Notes: generated by a model not told the origin, from the sequence alone. A stretch of DNA of 64,000 nt from Senimuribacter sp049852125 (GCF_049852125.1 NZ_CP187532.1:930001-994000); one strand, 5' to 3'. Counted from the stretch's first letter, positions 50,866-59,605 are shown. Translations and numbers: made by a program.

Positions 50866-51424
50866 CGAGGAGAAAAAGACAAATATGGAAAATGAAGAAG
50901 TCAAAGAGGATCTAAAGGATCAGGAACAGACTTCAGAGGAACAGCCAGAAACAGAATCAGCGGAAGAACAGCAGACAGACGCATGTGATTCGGGCGCTGA
51001 GCAAACTGAGGAAGATGAGGCGCTGCAGACCAAGTATCTGCGTTTGATGGCGGACTTCCAGAATTTCAAGAGACGTGCGGAGAAAGAAAAAGGCGATATT
51101 TACGCCTATGCTAACGAGAAGATCGTTGTGGAACTGCTTGCCGTCATGGACAATTTCGAAAGAGCGCTGCAGCATGAAGCCGCGGATGAAAGCTTTGCAG
51201 AAGGAATGAAGATGATTTTCAAACAGCTTACAGGGGTTTTGGAAAAAGCCGGGCTGGAGGAAATAAAAGCGGAAGAAGAGGATTTTGATCCTAACTTCCA
51301 TAATGCAGTGATGACAGAGGACAATGCCGACTATGAGAGCGGCAAAGTGACAGAAGTCCTGCAAAAGGGGTATTTGCTCAATAAGAAGGTTATTAGGCCT
51401 TCGATGGTCAAAGTCAACAATTAA
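50858..51424 (+). CDS. grpE: Nucleotide exchange factor GrpE
   Basis: 188-residue co-chaperone that releases ADP from DnaK. An acidic, disordered N-terminus (about 1-55) precedes the long coiled coil and the conserved 'YLRLMADFQNFKRRAEKEK' and 'VVELLAVMDNFERALQH', with beta-wing residues 'LQKGYLLNKKVIRPSMVKV'. The start is likely the GTG at 50858, overlapping the hrcA stop and preceded by AAGGCGGTG; an ATG at 50885 is an alternative with poorer spacing. Confidence 0.96.
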   Translation: MNNEEKKTNMENEEVKEDLKDQEQTSEEQPETESAEEQQTDACDSGAEQTEEDEALQTKYLRLMADFQNFKRRAEKEKGDIYAYANEKIVVELLAVMDNFERALQHEAADESFAEGMKMIFKQLTGVLEKAGLEEIKAEEEDFDPNFHNAVMTEDNADYESGKVTEVLQKGYLLNKKVIRPSMVKVNN

Positions 51425-51540
51425 CGATCTTTTTTCCGCATTACTTCGGATTTTTTCGATTACTGCATCAGTTACGTACCCAAAGTACGCGCCTGCCGCA
51501 GCATCTTAAAATCCTGTGTACTGCGAAAAAAATCTTCGTT
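51423..51540. repeat. Intergenic palindromic repeat, copy B (grpE-dnaK spacer)
   Basis: Long imperfect hairpin. Outer arms AACGATCTTTTTTCCGCA against TGCGAAAAAAATCTTCGTT, inner GGATTTT/AAAATCC, apical ACGTAC-CCAAA-GTACGC. Shares the ATTACTTCGG-N11-TACTGC-N7-ACGTAC order with copy A. In the mRNA it would separate grpE from dnaK. Confidence 0.75.
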
Positions 51541-51619
51541 AATTTAAGTAAGCGCTTTGGCGAAAGCAAAATATACGTAAAAAAAGTAAATTTAACATAA
51601 CCAAAAGGAGGAATTTAAA

Positions 51620-53506
51620 ATGGCTAAAGTAATCGGTATAGATTTAGGAACAACAAACAGCTGCGTATCCGTACTGGAAGGCGGCGATCCGGTGGTAATC
51701 GCAAACGCGGAGGGTAATAGAACCACACCGTCTGTAGTTGGTTTTGCAAAGAACGGCGAAAGACTGGTAGGTGAGACTGCAAAGAGACAGGCGGTAACCA
51801 ACCCGGAAAGAACCATCGCATCTATTAAGAGACATATGGGTGAAGACTACACTGTAGAAATCGACGGTAAAAAATATACGCCGCAGGATATTTCCGCAAT
51901 GATTCTTTCCAAGCTGAAAGCTGACGCGGAAAGCTATCTGGGAGAAAAGGTAACAGAAGCGGTTATCACCGTTCCTGCATACTTCTCCGACGCGCAGAAA
52001 CAGGCAACTAAGGACGCAGGCAAAATCGCCGGTCTGGAAGTAAAGAGAATTATCAACGAGCCAACTGCGGCATCTTTGGCATACGGTCTCGACAAAGAAG
52101 AAGGCTCCCATAAGATTCTGGTATACGACCTGGGCGGCGGTACCTTCGACGTATCTATTCTGGAGCTGGGCGACGGCGTCTTTGAAGTATTGGCAACCAA
52201 CGGCGATACCCATCTGGGCGGCGACGACTTTGATAATGCTGTTATGAACTTCCTGGCTGATTCCTTTGCAAAGGAAAACGGCGTAGACCTGCGTGCTGAC
52301 AAGATGGCGCTGCAGAGATTGAAGGAAGCTGCTGAAAAGGCAAAGAAAGAGCTGTCCAGCGCACAGACTACCAACATCAATCTGCCGTTTATCACAGTAA
52401 CTGCAGACGGACCTCTGCATATGAACATGGATTTGACCAGAGCAAAATTCGATCAGCTGACCGCTGACCTTGTCAGAAAATCCATCGAACCGATGAAGAA
52501 GGCAATGGCTGACGCTGGCGTTTCCAACAGCGATATCGCTAAGGTAATCCTGGTCGGCGGTTCTACAAGAATTCCGGCTGTACAGGAAGCAGTAAAGAAT
52601 GTAACAGGCAAAGAACCGTTCAAGGGCATCAATCCTGACGAATGTGTATCCATCGGCGCTGCAATTCAGGCTGGCGTACTGACTGGCGAAGTTAACGACG
52701 TATTGCTTTTGGACGTTACACCGCTTTCTCTGTCTATTGAGACCCTGGGCGGCGTAGCAACCAAGCTGATCGAAAGGAATACAACCATTCCGACCAAAAA
52801 GAGCCAGATATTCTCAACGGCTGCTGATAATCAGACCGCTGTAGACATTCACGTTATGCAGGGTGAAAGAGAAATGGCTTCCGGCAATATTACGCTGGGA
52901 CGTTTCCAGCTGACCGGTATCGCGCCAGCGCCTCGCGGTATTCCGCAGATTGAGGTTACCTTTGATATCGACGCCAACGGTATCGTAAACGTAAGCGCAA
53001 AGGATCTGGGAACTGGCAAGATGCAGAACATCACCATCACTTCTTCCACCAACCTGTCTGACGAGGAAATCAACCAGAAGGTAAAGGAAGCAGAGCAGTA
53101 CGCAGAGGAAGATAAAAAGAGAAAAGCTGAAATCGAAGAAAGAAACAAGGCTGAGAATTTAGTATATGAAACAGAAAAGGCGCTGGGTGAATTAGAAGGC
53201 AAAATTTCTGACGATGAAAAGAAATCCGTAGAGGATGCCAAGGAAGACCTGAAAAAGGCGCTGGAAGCAAACAATCCGGATGATATCAAGGCAAAGACAG
53301 AAGCCCTGACCGAAAAATTCCACGCAATTTCTACCAAGCTGTATGAGCAGGCTGCACAGGCGCAGCAGGCAGCAGGCGGCGCGGGTTTTGATCCGAACAT
53401 GGCAGGCGGATTCAATCCGAACGCCGGTGCGGCAGGCGGCGCAGCAGGTTCTGCTGACGATAATGTTGTGGATGCGGATTATGAGGTTGTGGACGACGAC
53501 AAATAA
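51620..53506 (+). CDS. dnaK: Hsp70 chaperone DnaK
   Basis: 628-residue ATP-driven chaperone. N-terminal ATPase: 'IGIDLGTTNSCVSVLEGG', 'VITVPAYFSDAQKQATKDAG', 'NEPTAASLAYGLD', 'VYDLGGGTFDVSILELG', 'ILVGGSTRIPAVQE'. The linker VLLLDVTPLSLSIET leads into the peptide-binding domain; the C-terminus is Gly/Ala-rich and ends in an acidic tail ('VVDADYEVVDDDK'). Strong codon bias suggests high expression. AAAGGAGG lies upstream. Flanked on both sides by related palindromic repeats. Confidence 0.99.
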   Translation: MAKVIGIDLGTTNSCVSVLEGGDPVVIANAEGNRTTPSVVGFAKNGERLVGETAKRQAVTNPERTIASIKRHMGEDYTVEIDGKKYTPQDISAMILSKLKADAESYLGEKVTEAVITVPAYFSDAQKQATKDAGKIAGLEVKRIINEPTAASLAYGLDKEEGSHKILVYDLGGGTFDVSILELGDGVFEVLATNGDTHLGGDDFDNAVMNFLADSFAKENGVDLRADKMALQRLKEAAEKAKKELSSAQTTNINLPFITVTADGPLHMNMDLTRAKFDQLTADLVRKSIEPMKKAMADAGVSNSDIAKVILVGGSTRIPAVQEAVKNVTGKEPFKGINPDECVSIGAAIQAGVLTGEVNDVLLLDVTPLSLSIETLGGVATKLIERNTTIPTKKSQIFSTAADNQTAVDIHVMQGEREMASGNITLGRFQLTGIAPAPRGIPQIEVTFDIDANGIVNVSAKDLGTGKMQNITITSSTNLSDEEINQKVKEAEQYAEEDKKRKAEIEERNKAENLVYETEKALGELEGKISDDEKKSVEDAKEDLKKALEANNPDDIKAKTEALTEKFHAISTKLYEQAAQAQQAAGGAGFDPNMAGGFNPNAGAAGGAAGSADDNVVDADYEVVDDDK

Positions 53507-53507
53507 A

Positions 53508-53634
53508 ATGCTTGCTAAATTTCGTATTGTTGCGGTTTGCCGTCACTCGTGCTCGTTTACGTACTTTAAGTACGCGCGCGTGCGCTCACTTGGCAAACCT
53601 GTGCACTACGAAAATTTTTCGGCGTGCGAAGCAT
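53508..53634. repeat. Intergenic palindromic repeat, copy C (dnaK-dnaJ spacer)
   Basis: Imperfect hairpin of about 125 bases. Outer arms ATGCTT/AAGCAT and AAATTTCGT/ACGAAAATTT, inner perfect GGTTTGCC (53534-53541) and GGCAAACC (53592-53599), apical GTACTTTAAGTAC (53561-53573). Same architecture as copy B. Confidence 0.8.
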
Positions 53635-53687
53635 GAGCCGCGAATCATTTTCCTGCGTGTTTTGAGCGATATAAAATTTATGATTGC

Positions 53688-53713
53688 CCGTGGCGAGGCC
53701 TTCCTCGCCACGG
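53688..53713 (+). other. Perfect 11-bp GC-rich hairpin before dnaJ
   Basis: CCGTGGCGAGG and CCTCGCCACGG around a four-base loop, without a following T-run. In the transcript it would form a very stable stem about 50 bases before dnaJ; it may protect mRNA ends or lower dnaJ expression relative to dnaK. Confidence 0.75.
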
Positions 53714-53763
53714 CATTCATGCGTTATAAGAAATGATAATTTAGATGGAAGGTAATAAAGATT

Positions 53764-54903
53764 ATGGCAGAAAAAAGAGATTATTATGAGGTCCTTGGAC
53801 TTTCGAAGGGTGCAAGTGACGATGAAATAAAGAAGGCCTTCCGAAAGATGGCGATGAAATATCACCCTGACAGAAATCCGGGCGATAAGGAAGCCGAAGA
53901 AAAATTCAAAGAGGTTAACGAAGCGTACAGTATTTTGTCTGATCCGGATAAAAAGAGCAAATATGACAGGTTTGGGCATGCAGGCGTAGATCCTAATGCA
54001 GGTTTCGGCGGTGGTGGTTTCGGCAGCGCCGGCGGCTTTGAGGACATTTTCGATATCTTTGGAAATATGTTCGGCGGTGGTTTTGGCGGCGGTAGCGCCA
54101 GCAGACGAAACGGCCCTATGAAGGGGAGAGACTTGCAGAAGGCTATTACCATTGAATTTGAGGAAGCAGCTTTCGGAACAAAGAAAGAAATCAGTATCAA
54201 TAAGTACGTGAAATGTTCCACTTGTAATGGTGAAGGAAATGCACCCGGCACCGAAAAGAAGACCTGCAGCAAATGCGGCGGCAGCGGACAGGTGCATACT
54301 GTGCAGCGGACGCCATTTGGTCAATTCCAGAGCACGGGGCCTTGTCCGGACTGTGGTGGAAAGGGTACGGTTATTGAGAAACCATGTCCGGATTGTGGAG
54401 GAACAGGAAAGGTTCGCAAGACCATTAAGATCAACGTAGAGATTCCGGCAGGTGTGGATAACGACAGTGTGATTCCAATTAGAGGCCAGGGAGAGCCAGG
54501 CGAGAACGGCGGACCAAACGGCGATCTCTATGTAGTGATTACCGTTAAACCACATAAGGTGTTCAAACGGGATAGGGATAATTTGTACTTAGATATTCCA
54601 ATTACGTTTAATCAGGCGGCTCTGGGCGATGAGATCACTGTCCCGACGTTAGATGGTAAGGTTTCCTATAAGGTTCCTGCGGGAACACAGCCGAGTACGG
54701 TATTCCGCCTGAAAGGCAAAGGAATGAAAAATGTGAGAAACGGACGAATGGGAGATCTTTATGTAAAGGTCATTCTGGAAGTACCGACGAAATTGAATTC
54801 TAAGCAGAAGAAGGCCATCGAAGACATGGGCAAGGCCGTGGATACCAAATGTTATCAAAAGAAATCCGGTTTTGCTGAGAAGATGAAAGAACTATTTAAG
54901 TAA
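53764..54903 (+). CDS. dnaJ: Hsp40 co-chaperone DnaJ
   Basis: 379-residue housekeeping J protein. J domain (5-70) with HPD in 'MKYHPDRNPGDKEAEEKF'; Gly/Phe-rich stretch (about 75-120); zinc finger with four CxxCxGxG units (CSTCNGEG, CSKCGGSG, CPDCGGKG, CPDCGGTG); C-terminal substrate-binding domains ('IPAGVDNDSVIPIRGQGEPG') and dimerisation tail. It stimulates DnaK ATPase. Last gene of the classical heat-shock set, followed by a strong terminator. Confidence 0.99.
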   Translation: MAEKRDYYEVLGLSKGASDDEIKKAFRKMAMKYHPDRNPGDKEAEEKFKEVNEAYSILSDPDKKSKYDRFGHAGVDPNAGFGGGGFGSAGGFEDIFDIFGNMFGGGFGGGSASRRNGPMKGRDLQKAITIEFEEAAFGTKKEISINKYVKCSTCNGEGNAPGTEKKTCSKCGGSGQVHTVQRTPFGQFQSTGPCPDCGGKGTVIEKPCPDCGGTGKVRKTIKINVEIPAGVDNDSVIPIRGQGEPGENGGPNGDLYVVITVKPHKVFKRDRDNLYLDIPITFNQAALGDEITVPTLDGKVSYKVPAGTQPSTVFRLKGKGMKNVRNGRMGDLYVKVILEVPTKLNSKQKKAIEDMGKAVDTKCYQKKSGFAEKMKELFK

Positions 54904-54932
54904 AAGGATCAGCAGTATGCTGATGGATAAGG

Positions 54933-54980
54933 CTGCTGCACTGTTGACTGAACGATACCAGTTAACGGTGCAGCAGTTTT
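54933..54980 (+). terminator. Intrinsic terminator after dnaJ
   Basis: CTGCTGCACTGTTGACTG pairs with CAGTTAACGGTGCAGCAG (about 16 of 18 pairs) around eight bases, then TTTT. Confidence 0.9.
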
Positions 54981-55027
54981 GTATATAGGAAAAAGCATTT
55001 TAGTAAGAAATAATTTCCAAAAACCTA

Positions 55028-55058
55028 TTGACCTTGGTATGATACCAGGGTTTATTAT
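55028..55058 (+). promoter_or_regulatory. MerR-type promoter of the MFS gene
   Basis: TTGACC (55028-55033) and TATTAT (55053-55058) are separated by an over-long 19-base spacer. The spacer region holds a 19-base dyad, arms CCTTGGTAT and ATACCAGGG (55032-55050, one mismatch pair). This is the established layout for MerR-family activators. Confidence 0.72.
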
Positions 55059-55104
55059 GTTAATAGTCGATGATAACGGATAATGGCTGGAAATTTGAGG
55101 TGAT

Positions 55105-56526
55105 ATGATGAAATTAAGATTTAGAACCAAATTATCCTATGGAATTGGAGGTTTAGCAGACAATGCTCTGTTTACTCTGATCGAGACGTTCCTGCTTTTC
55201 TTTTTGACAACAGTTGTAGGAATCAAACCGGCTACTGCAGGACTGATTCTCGCCCTCGGCTGTATTTGGGAGGCGATTTGCGGACCTATCAGCGGCTTTT
55301 TATCTGATAATATAGAAACTCGATTTGGAAAAAGAAAGCCGTTTCTCATGGCGGCGGCAATACCCGCCGCAGTTGTAACTGCGCTGCTGTTCACAGCGAT
55401 TGAGATGCCGTATACTCTGAAAGTATTGTATTATGGACTGATGACAATTTTGTTTTGGTGGTGTTTCGCGATTTTCTTCGTGCCGTATATGACTTGGGGA
55501 TCTGAATTGACAGAGGATTACCACGAAAGGACAGTACTCCGTTCCTACGCATATGTATTTAATCAGCTCGGTAAAGGACTGGGCACGGTAATGCCTACGA
55601 TTTTAGTAGCAGCCCTTATGGGAATCGGTTTTACGCTGGCGGCTAGCTGGTCAGCGGTGGGAATTACAGTCGGTACGGCCAGCTGTGCTGCACTGCTGAT
55701 CTGCGCTTTGACCATCAAAGAGTCTGACGTCCCTGGTTTTGTGAAGGATCCAAATAAACCGAAGGTGCTGACATTTCACAATATCAGGAAGATGTTCAGC
55801 TCCTATGGAACGATCATTAAGCTTAGACCAATCAGATATTTGATAGGCGGAAGCTTGATCTATCTGGTAGCTAATACAGTTTTCCTTTCCGACATGGTTT
55901 ATTATTATACCTACAATATGGCGCTTTCTGCTGTAGAGATCTCTGGGATAACCTTATTTATGACAGTTTTCGGCATTGCTATGACGCCTTTTGTTGCAAA
56001 GCTGGCGGAGAAAACAGATAAGAAAGCGGCTTTTGTAGGGGGATTGGTCGCCAGCGGGAGCATATTAGTAGTAGCCAGATTCGCAGGTATCGAGACGATT
56101 TTGGGAGCTTGTATTGTCAGCGCTGTTTTTTCTGTAGGAAATACCTGCTACTGGCAGCTCATGCCATCTATGATTTATGACGTATGTGAAGCAGAGGAAT
56201 TGGCGTCAGGTAAGCAGCGGTCCGGAGAGGTGATTTCATTGCAGGCATTGTCAGAATCCCTGTCAGCGGCCATAGGCGTTCAGCTGCTGGGTATCATTTT
56301 GCAGCAAGCCGGCTTTGCTGACGCGGCAGTTGTGCAGCCAGAGTCGGCTCTTACATGGATCAACAATAGCTATTGTTTGATACCAGGTCTTTGCATGCTG
56401 GCTGTCGCGCTAATCCTCACTAGATATCCTATCAATAGAAGGACCTATCCGAGAATTTTGGAAGGCGTAGAAAAGCGCCGTCGAGGGGAACCGGTAGATC
56501 TTAACGATTATAAGGATATATTTTAA
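55105..56526 (+). CDS. MFS transporter, GPH (glycoside-pentoside-hexuronide:cation symporter) family
   Basis: About 473 residues with twelve helices. The GPH signature is clear: 'LRFRTKLSYGIGGLADNALF', 'GCIWEAICGPISGFLSDNIETRFGKRKPFLM' (split) and 'YMTWGSELTEDYHERTVLRSY'. Members import sugars or glycosides with Na+ or H+, but some clostridial homologues have unknown substrates. GAGGTGAT precedes two adjacent ATGs (55105 and 55108); the second has better spacing. It is inserted between dnaJ and prmA, which are normally adjacent, with its own promoter and terminator. Confidence 0.9.
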   Translation: MMKLRFRTKLSYGIGGLADNALFTLIETFLLFFLTTVVGIKPATAGLILALGCIWEAICGPISGFLSDNIETRFGKRKPFLMAAAIPAAVVTALLFTAIEMPYTLKVLYYGLMTILFWWCFAIFFVPYMTWGSELTEDYHERTVLRSYAYVFNQLGKGLGTVMPTILVAALMGIGFTLAASWSAVGITVGTASCAALLICALTIKESDVPGFVKDPNKPKVLTFHNIRKMFSSYGTIIKLRPIRYLIGGSLIYLVANTVFLSDMVYYYTYNMALSAVEISGITLFMTVFGIAMTPFVAKLAEKTDKKAAFVGGLVASGSILVVARFAGIETILGACIVSAVFSVGNTCYWQLMPSMIYDVCEAEELASGKQRSGEVISLQALSESLSAAIGVQLLGIILQQAGFADAAVVQPESALTWINNSYCLIPGLCMLAVALILTRYPINRRTYPRILEGVEKRRRGEPVDLNDYKDIF

Positions 56527-56553
56527 AATATTGCGCATCATTTTCTACCCATA

Positions 56554-56600
56554 AAAATCTGCCCGTTGCGTTGTTTCTGCAGCTGGGCAGATTTTCTTTT
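56554..56600 (+). terminator. Intrinsic terminator after the GPH transporter
   Basis: AAAATCTGCCC and GGGCAGATTTT, 11 perfect pairs with a 20-base loop, then CTTTT. Confidence 0.85.
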
Positions 56601-56658
56601 GCTCATGCGCTGGTTTTGTGATAAAATAGAGAAAGCAACGAAATTGGAGGAAATAAGG

Positions 56659-57624
56659 TTGAAATATATAGAAATCGATATCGAAACTACATCATCGGGC
56701 ATTGAGGCTGTGGTCAGCGCCCTATTGGCCATCGGCATCACCGATACGGTAGTGGAAGACCCTCGGGATGTGGAAGATTTGATGGAGAAGAAACAAACAT
56801 ACGACTGGGATTACCTGGACGATGAGGTCATCGCAAAGCTGCAGGACGCTCCAAAGGTAACCGTGTATCTGGAAGACACAGAAGAAAACCGTTTGCGTAT
56901 TCAGGAGATCGAGGAGGCCATGGGCATTTTAGCAAAGGGTGTCAGCCGCGGCGATTTCGGCGATGCGGCGGATTTCGGAAGTTTACAGGTTACTACCAGC
57001 TATGACGACGATTCGGAGTGGAAGGATAAGTGGAAGGAATACTTCAAACCCTCAAGAATTTCTGAAAGTCTGGTAGTTAAGCCTACCTGGGAAAGCTACG
57101 AGAGAGAAGATGGTGACTTGGTGCTTGAAATAGATCCGGGGATGGCATTTGGCACGGGAACCCATGAGACGACATCCTTATGCGTTCGTATGCTGGAAGC
57201 GTATCAAAAAAAAGGCGATAAGGTTTTAGACGTGGGCTGCGGCAGCGGAATTTTATCTATCGCTGCGGCGCTTTTGGGAGCAGAGGATGTTCTCGGTGTA
57301 GATATCGATCCGGTGGCAGTAGATGTGGCAAGAGAAAATATAGCTTTGAATCATGTAGAAAATATTTGCAGAGCTGAATATGGAGATCTAACAAAGGGCA
57401 TCGACTACAAGGCGAATATTGTTGTCGCGAACCTTATGGCAGATTTGGTCATGATGCTGTCAGGGGATGTTGCCAGACATATGACAGCGGATGGATTTTT
57501 TATATCTTCCGGCATTTTGGTGGAAAAGGAAGAACAGGTAGTAGACTGTCTTCGCGAGAAAGGCTTTTCCATTGTTGAGATCCGTGAGGACGGCGGATGG
57601 TGCTGTATCACAGCGAAGCTGTAG
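56659..57624 (+). CDS. prmA: Ribosomal protein L11 methyltransferase
   Basis: 321-residue SAM-dependent enzyme that trimethylates L11. The N-terminal substrate-recognition domain ('YIEIDIETTSSGIEAVVSALLAIG') is joined to a Rossmann domain: 'LVLEIDPGMAFGTGTHETTSLC', 'VLDVGCGSGILSIAAALLGA', 'GVDIDPVAVDVARENIALN' and 'NIVVANLMADL'. Start is TTG 56659, eight bases after GGAGG; the longer frame begins in the upstream terminator. Standard position in the hrcA-rsmE neighbourhood of Firmicutes, though separated here from dnaJ. Confidence 0.96.
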   Translation: MKYIEIDIETTSSGIEAVVSALLAIGITDTVVEDPRDVEDLMEKKQTYDWDYLDDEVIAKLQDAPKVTVYLEDTEENRLRIQEIEEAMGILAKGVSRGDFGDAADFGSLQVTTSYDDDSEWKDKWKEYFKPSRISESLVVKPTWESYEREDGDLVLEIDPGMAFGTGTHETTSLCVRMLEAYQKKGDKVLDVGCGSGILSIAAALLGAEDVLGVDIDPVAVDVARENIALNHVENICRAEYGDLTKGIDYKANIVVANLMADLVMMLSGDVARHMTADGFFISSGILVEKEEQVVDCLREKGFSIVEIREDGGWCCITAKL

Positions 57625-57645
57625 AGGAATGGGAGAAGGATAAGA

Positions 57646-58236
57646 TTGAGTAGAGGAAAGAAAAAATTTGACGTAGTATTCATCCTGTTCGCCCTGTTTC
57701 TGGGGTTATTTATGGGATGGGCGTCCAGGGATCTGCAGGGAGACGGCGTGCCGGGCGTTATAATTGGCAATGTAGGAATTTGGATCTTTGTCAGCGCCTT
57801 GCTTGCAGCTTATACTCCAGAAGCTTTTCAGGCGGCGCTTCACGCTTTTACATATTTTATTGGTGTTATTGCCGGCTATTATGGAAATATTCTGCTATGC
57901 GGCGGCAATGTTCATGTAAAAGCAGTCGTGTACTGGCTGGTTTTTGCTGTAGTTGGGGCGGTGATCGGTTTCATTGTATGGAATAGCCGCGCGAAGGAAT
58001 GGCTTGGCGGTATTTGCGCGGCTGTTCCAGTCTCATTGCTGGCAGCAGAAGCGTGGCCGATTTATAAAGCTTTTACAATTCCTTTGGCATTTGATGTGGT
58101 ATGTGCGGTTATTTTGCTTATACTTTTAGCGCCGGGTAAGTATCAGAAATTGATGGCGCTTCCGTTTATTATCATTTTCACTTTTGCGCTGGTTTATTTT
58201 AGCGTTTTCGGGTGGATCTTTGGAGGATGGATATGA
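57646..58236 (+). CDS. Polytopic membrane protein, DUF6518-like
   Basis: 196-residue protein with six or seven hydrophobic segments and short loops, no signal motif. A family resemblance to DUF6518 is tentative. Starts at TTG 57646 (AGAAGGAT upstream), 21 bases after prmA, and its stop overlaps the rsmE start (ATGA), so it is cotranscribed and coupled with two RNA/ribosome modification genes although nothing in its sequence suggests that role. Confidence 0.75.
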   Translation: MSRGKKKFDVVFILFALFLGLFMGWASRDLQGDGVPGVIIGNVGIWIFVSALLAAYTPEAFQAALHAFTYFIGVIAGYYGNILLCGGNVHVKAVVYWLVFAVVGAVIGFIVWNSRAKEWLGGICAAVPVSLLAAEAWPIYKAFTIPLAFDVVCAVILLILLAPGKYQKLMALPFIIIFTFALVYFSVFGWIFGGWI

Positions 58237-58967
58237 AGCTTTTTACAGAGCCTTCTAATGTAGGAGATAAATATATCAAAATCACAGACCACGGTGATAT
58301 ACGTCATCTCTGCAAGGTTTTGCGTTTAAGAGAAGGAGATACGGTAGATGTCAGTGATCGTAATCAATGGGAGTACGAGACCGAGATCCTATCAATCAGC
58401 GAAGATGAGGTGCTGTTGGCTATTTGTGACAAGCAGAAATTCGCAAGAGAGCCGCAAGTTCATGTGACTTTATTTCAAGGCGTGCCGAAGGCGGGGAAAA
58501 TGGAAACCATTATCCAGAAGTGTGTTGAATTGGGCGTCTATTCGATTACGCCTGTATTCATGGAGCGAAGCGTTGTAGTGGAAAAGGGCAATTTCGCCAA
58601 GAAGCTGGAGCGCTGGCAGAAGGTTTCTGATGAAGCGGTAAAACAATGTCGCCGGGGCATTGTACCGGAAGTGAGAAAACAGCAGAAGTTTCGCGAGATG
58701 ACGGATGCGTTGGCCGGCTATGATTTAGTAATATTTCCCTATGAAAATGAGACAGGCACAACGATGAAGGATTGCTTGCGGGGATTATCTGAAATACCGC
58801 AGAGGATAGCGATTGTTATCGGTCCGGAAGGAGGCTTTGCTGACAGTGAGGCAGAGCTTCTGGATCAGGCAGGAGCTATCCGCGTTAGCTTGGGAAAGAC
58901 GATCTTGAGAACGGAAACTGCGGGAATGGCAGCGTTGGCCATGGTTATGTATGAATTGGAGTTATAG
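58233..58967 (+). CDS. rsmE: 16S rRNA m3U1498 methyltransferase RsmE
   Basis: 244-residue SPOUT-class enzyme. N-terminal PUA-like domain ('HLCKVLRLREGDTVDVSDRN'); C-terminal trefoil-knot domain with 'FQGVPKAGKMETIIQKCVELGVYSITPVFMERSVV' (split), 'RWQKVSDEAVKQCRRGIVPEV', the SAM-binding 'IAIVIGPEGGFADSEAELLDQAG' and 'SLGKTILRTETAGMAALAMV'. The start at 58233 overlaps the preceding stop, with GGAGGATGG upstream. Ends in a terminator. Confidence 0.96.
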   Translation: MKLFTEPSNVGDKYIKITDHGDIRHLCKVLRLREGDTVDVSDRNQWEYETEILSISEDEVLLAICDKQKFAREPQVHVTLFQGVPKAGKMETIIQKCVELGVYSITPVFMERSVVVEKGNFAKKLERWQKVSDEAVKQCRRGIVPEVRKQQKFREMTDALAGYDLVIFPYENETGTTMKDCLRGLSEIPQRIAIVIGPEGGFADSEAELLDQAGAIRVSLGKTILRTETAGMAALAMVMYELEL

Positions 58968-58980
58968 GGTTAAATGAAAG

Positions 58981-59023
58981 AGACTGTCGCATGAACAGAA
59001 AATTCCGATGCGGCAGTCTTTTT
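58981..59023 (+). terminator. Intrinsic terminator after rsmE
   Basis: AGACTGTCGCAT and ATGCGGCAGTCT (one G-T type mismatch) around 15 bases, then TTTTT. Confidence 0.88.
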
Positions 59024-59118
59024 ATTGGCAAGTTAAACGGCGGTTTATCTGATTCTCTAGATGGTTTTAAGGCTTTCGATTGAATTCCCTTAGTTTCAAA
59101 TTTGCTGTATAGATTTTG

Positions 59119-59523
59119 TCAGCATGACAGTTCTATTTTTTTTACGGCGTCTTCAATAAGATCACTGAGGGATTGACTGTTGACGCCTGCGATCAGATTG
59201 TCACAGCGATTCATTGGTATCAATATTCTAACCGCGCTACTTTGTCCTACGGCGGCAGCCATATTAGGCGTTACTTCTCCGAGAAGGGAATCAGCAATGA
59301 CAATGCCTATAGGTCCAATGATAAAGTCTGTGTTCCGGCAGGCAACGATGAGAGGGTTTTCTCCTGTAGCGCCTTCGTCTGCACCGCCCTTTAACATAGA
59401 GGCTGTAGCCATGGCGTTTGTACCGATTGCAGTGATATGACTCGTAGGGAAAGCCTTACGTGCAGTTTCAATGATCTGTTTGCCTAAACGTCCGCCTTGC
59501 CCGTCAACAACTAAAATTCGCAT
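59119..59523 (-). CDS. DUF3842 family protein
   Basis: 134-residue cytoplasmic protein. It begins 'MRILVVDGQGGRLGKQIIE', a P-loop-like glycine-rich start that typifies DUF3842, and continues 'ITAIGTNAMATASMLKGGAD' and 'GPIGIVIADSLLGEVTPNMAAAVG'. Function is unknown in all members I know; nucleotide binding is plausible. AAGGAGA precedes the ATG. It is transcribed away from the sigma-54 unit, and its start region shares the spacer with that promoter. Confidence 0.85.
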   Translation of the reverse strand: MRILVVDGQGGRLGKQIIETARKAFPTSHITAIGTNAMATASMLKGGADEGATGENPLIVACRNTDFIIGPIGIVIADSLLGEVTPNMAAAVGQSSAVRILIPMNRCDNLIAGVNSQSLSDLIEDAVKKIELSC

Positions 59524-59580
59524 ATGTAATCTCCTTGATAATCTGCTTTTTTCTATATTATAAAGGCGCGTGCGGCGGGA

Positions 59581-59588
59581 CGCAACAA
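59581..59588. promoter_or_regulatory. Activator half-site upstream of the first sigma-54 promoter
   Basis: CGCAACAA, identical to one arm of the 60813-60832 palindrome. It lies 18 bases before the -24 element of the alcohol dehydrogenase promoter. Confidence 0.45.
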
Positions 59589-59605
59589 AAAGATCTTTAT
59601 TGCTT

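Noticed and set aside
51644..52420. 258-codon minus-strand frame inside dnaK
   Set aside because: Shadow of the strongly codon-biased dnaK gene; cysteine-rich translation without motifs and no ribosome site.
53566..54555. 329-codon minus-strand frame over dnaJ
   Set aside because: Antisense to dnaJ and to repeat C; composition is that of a reverse-complement artefact.
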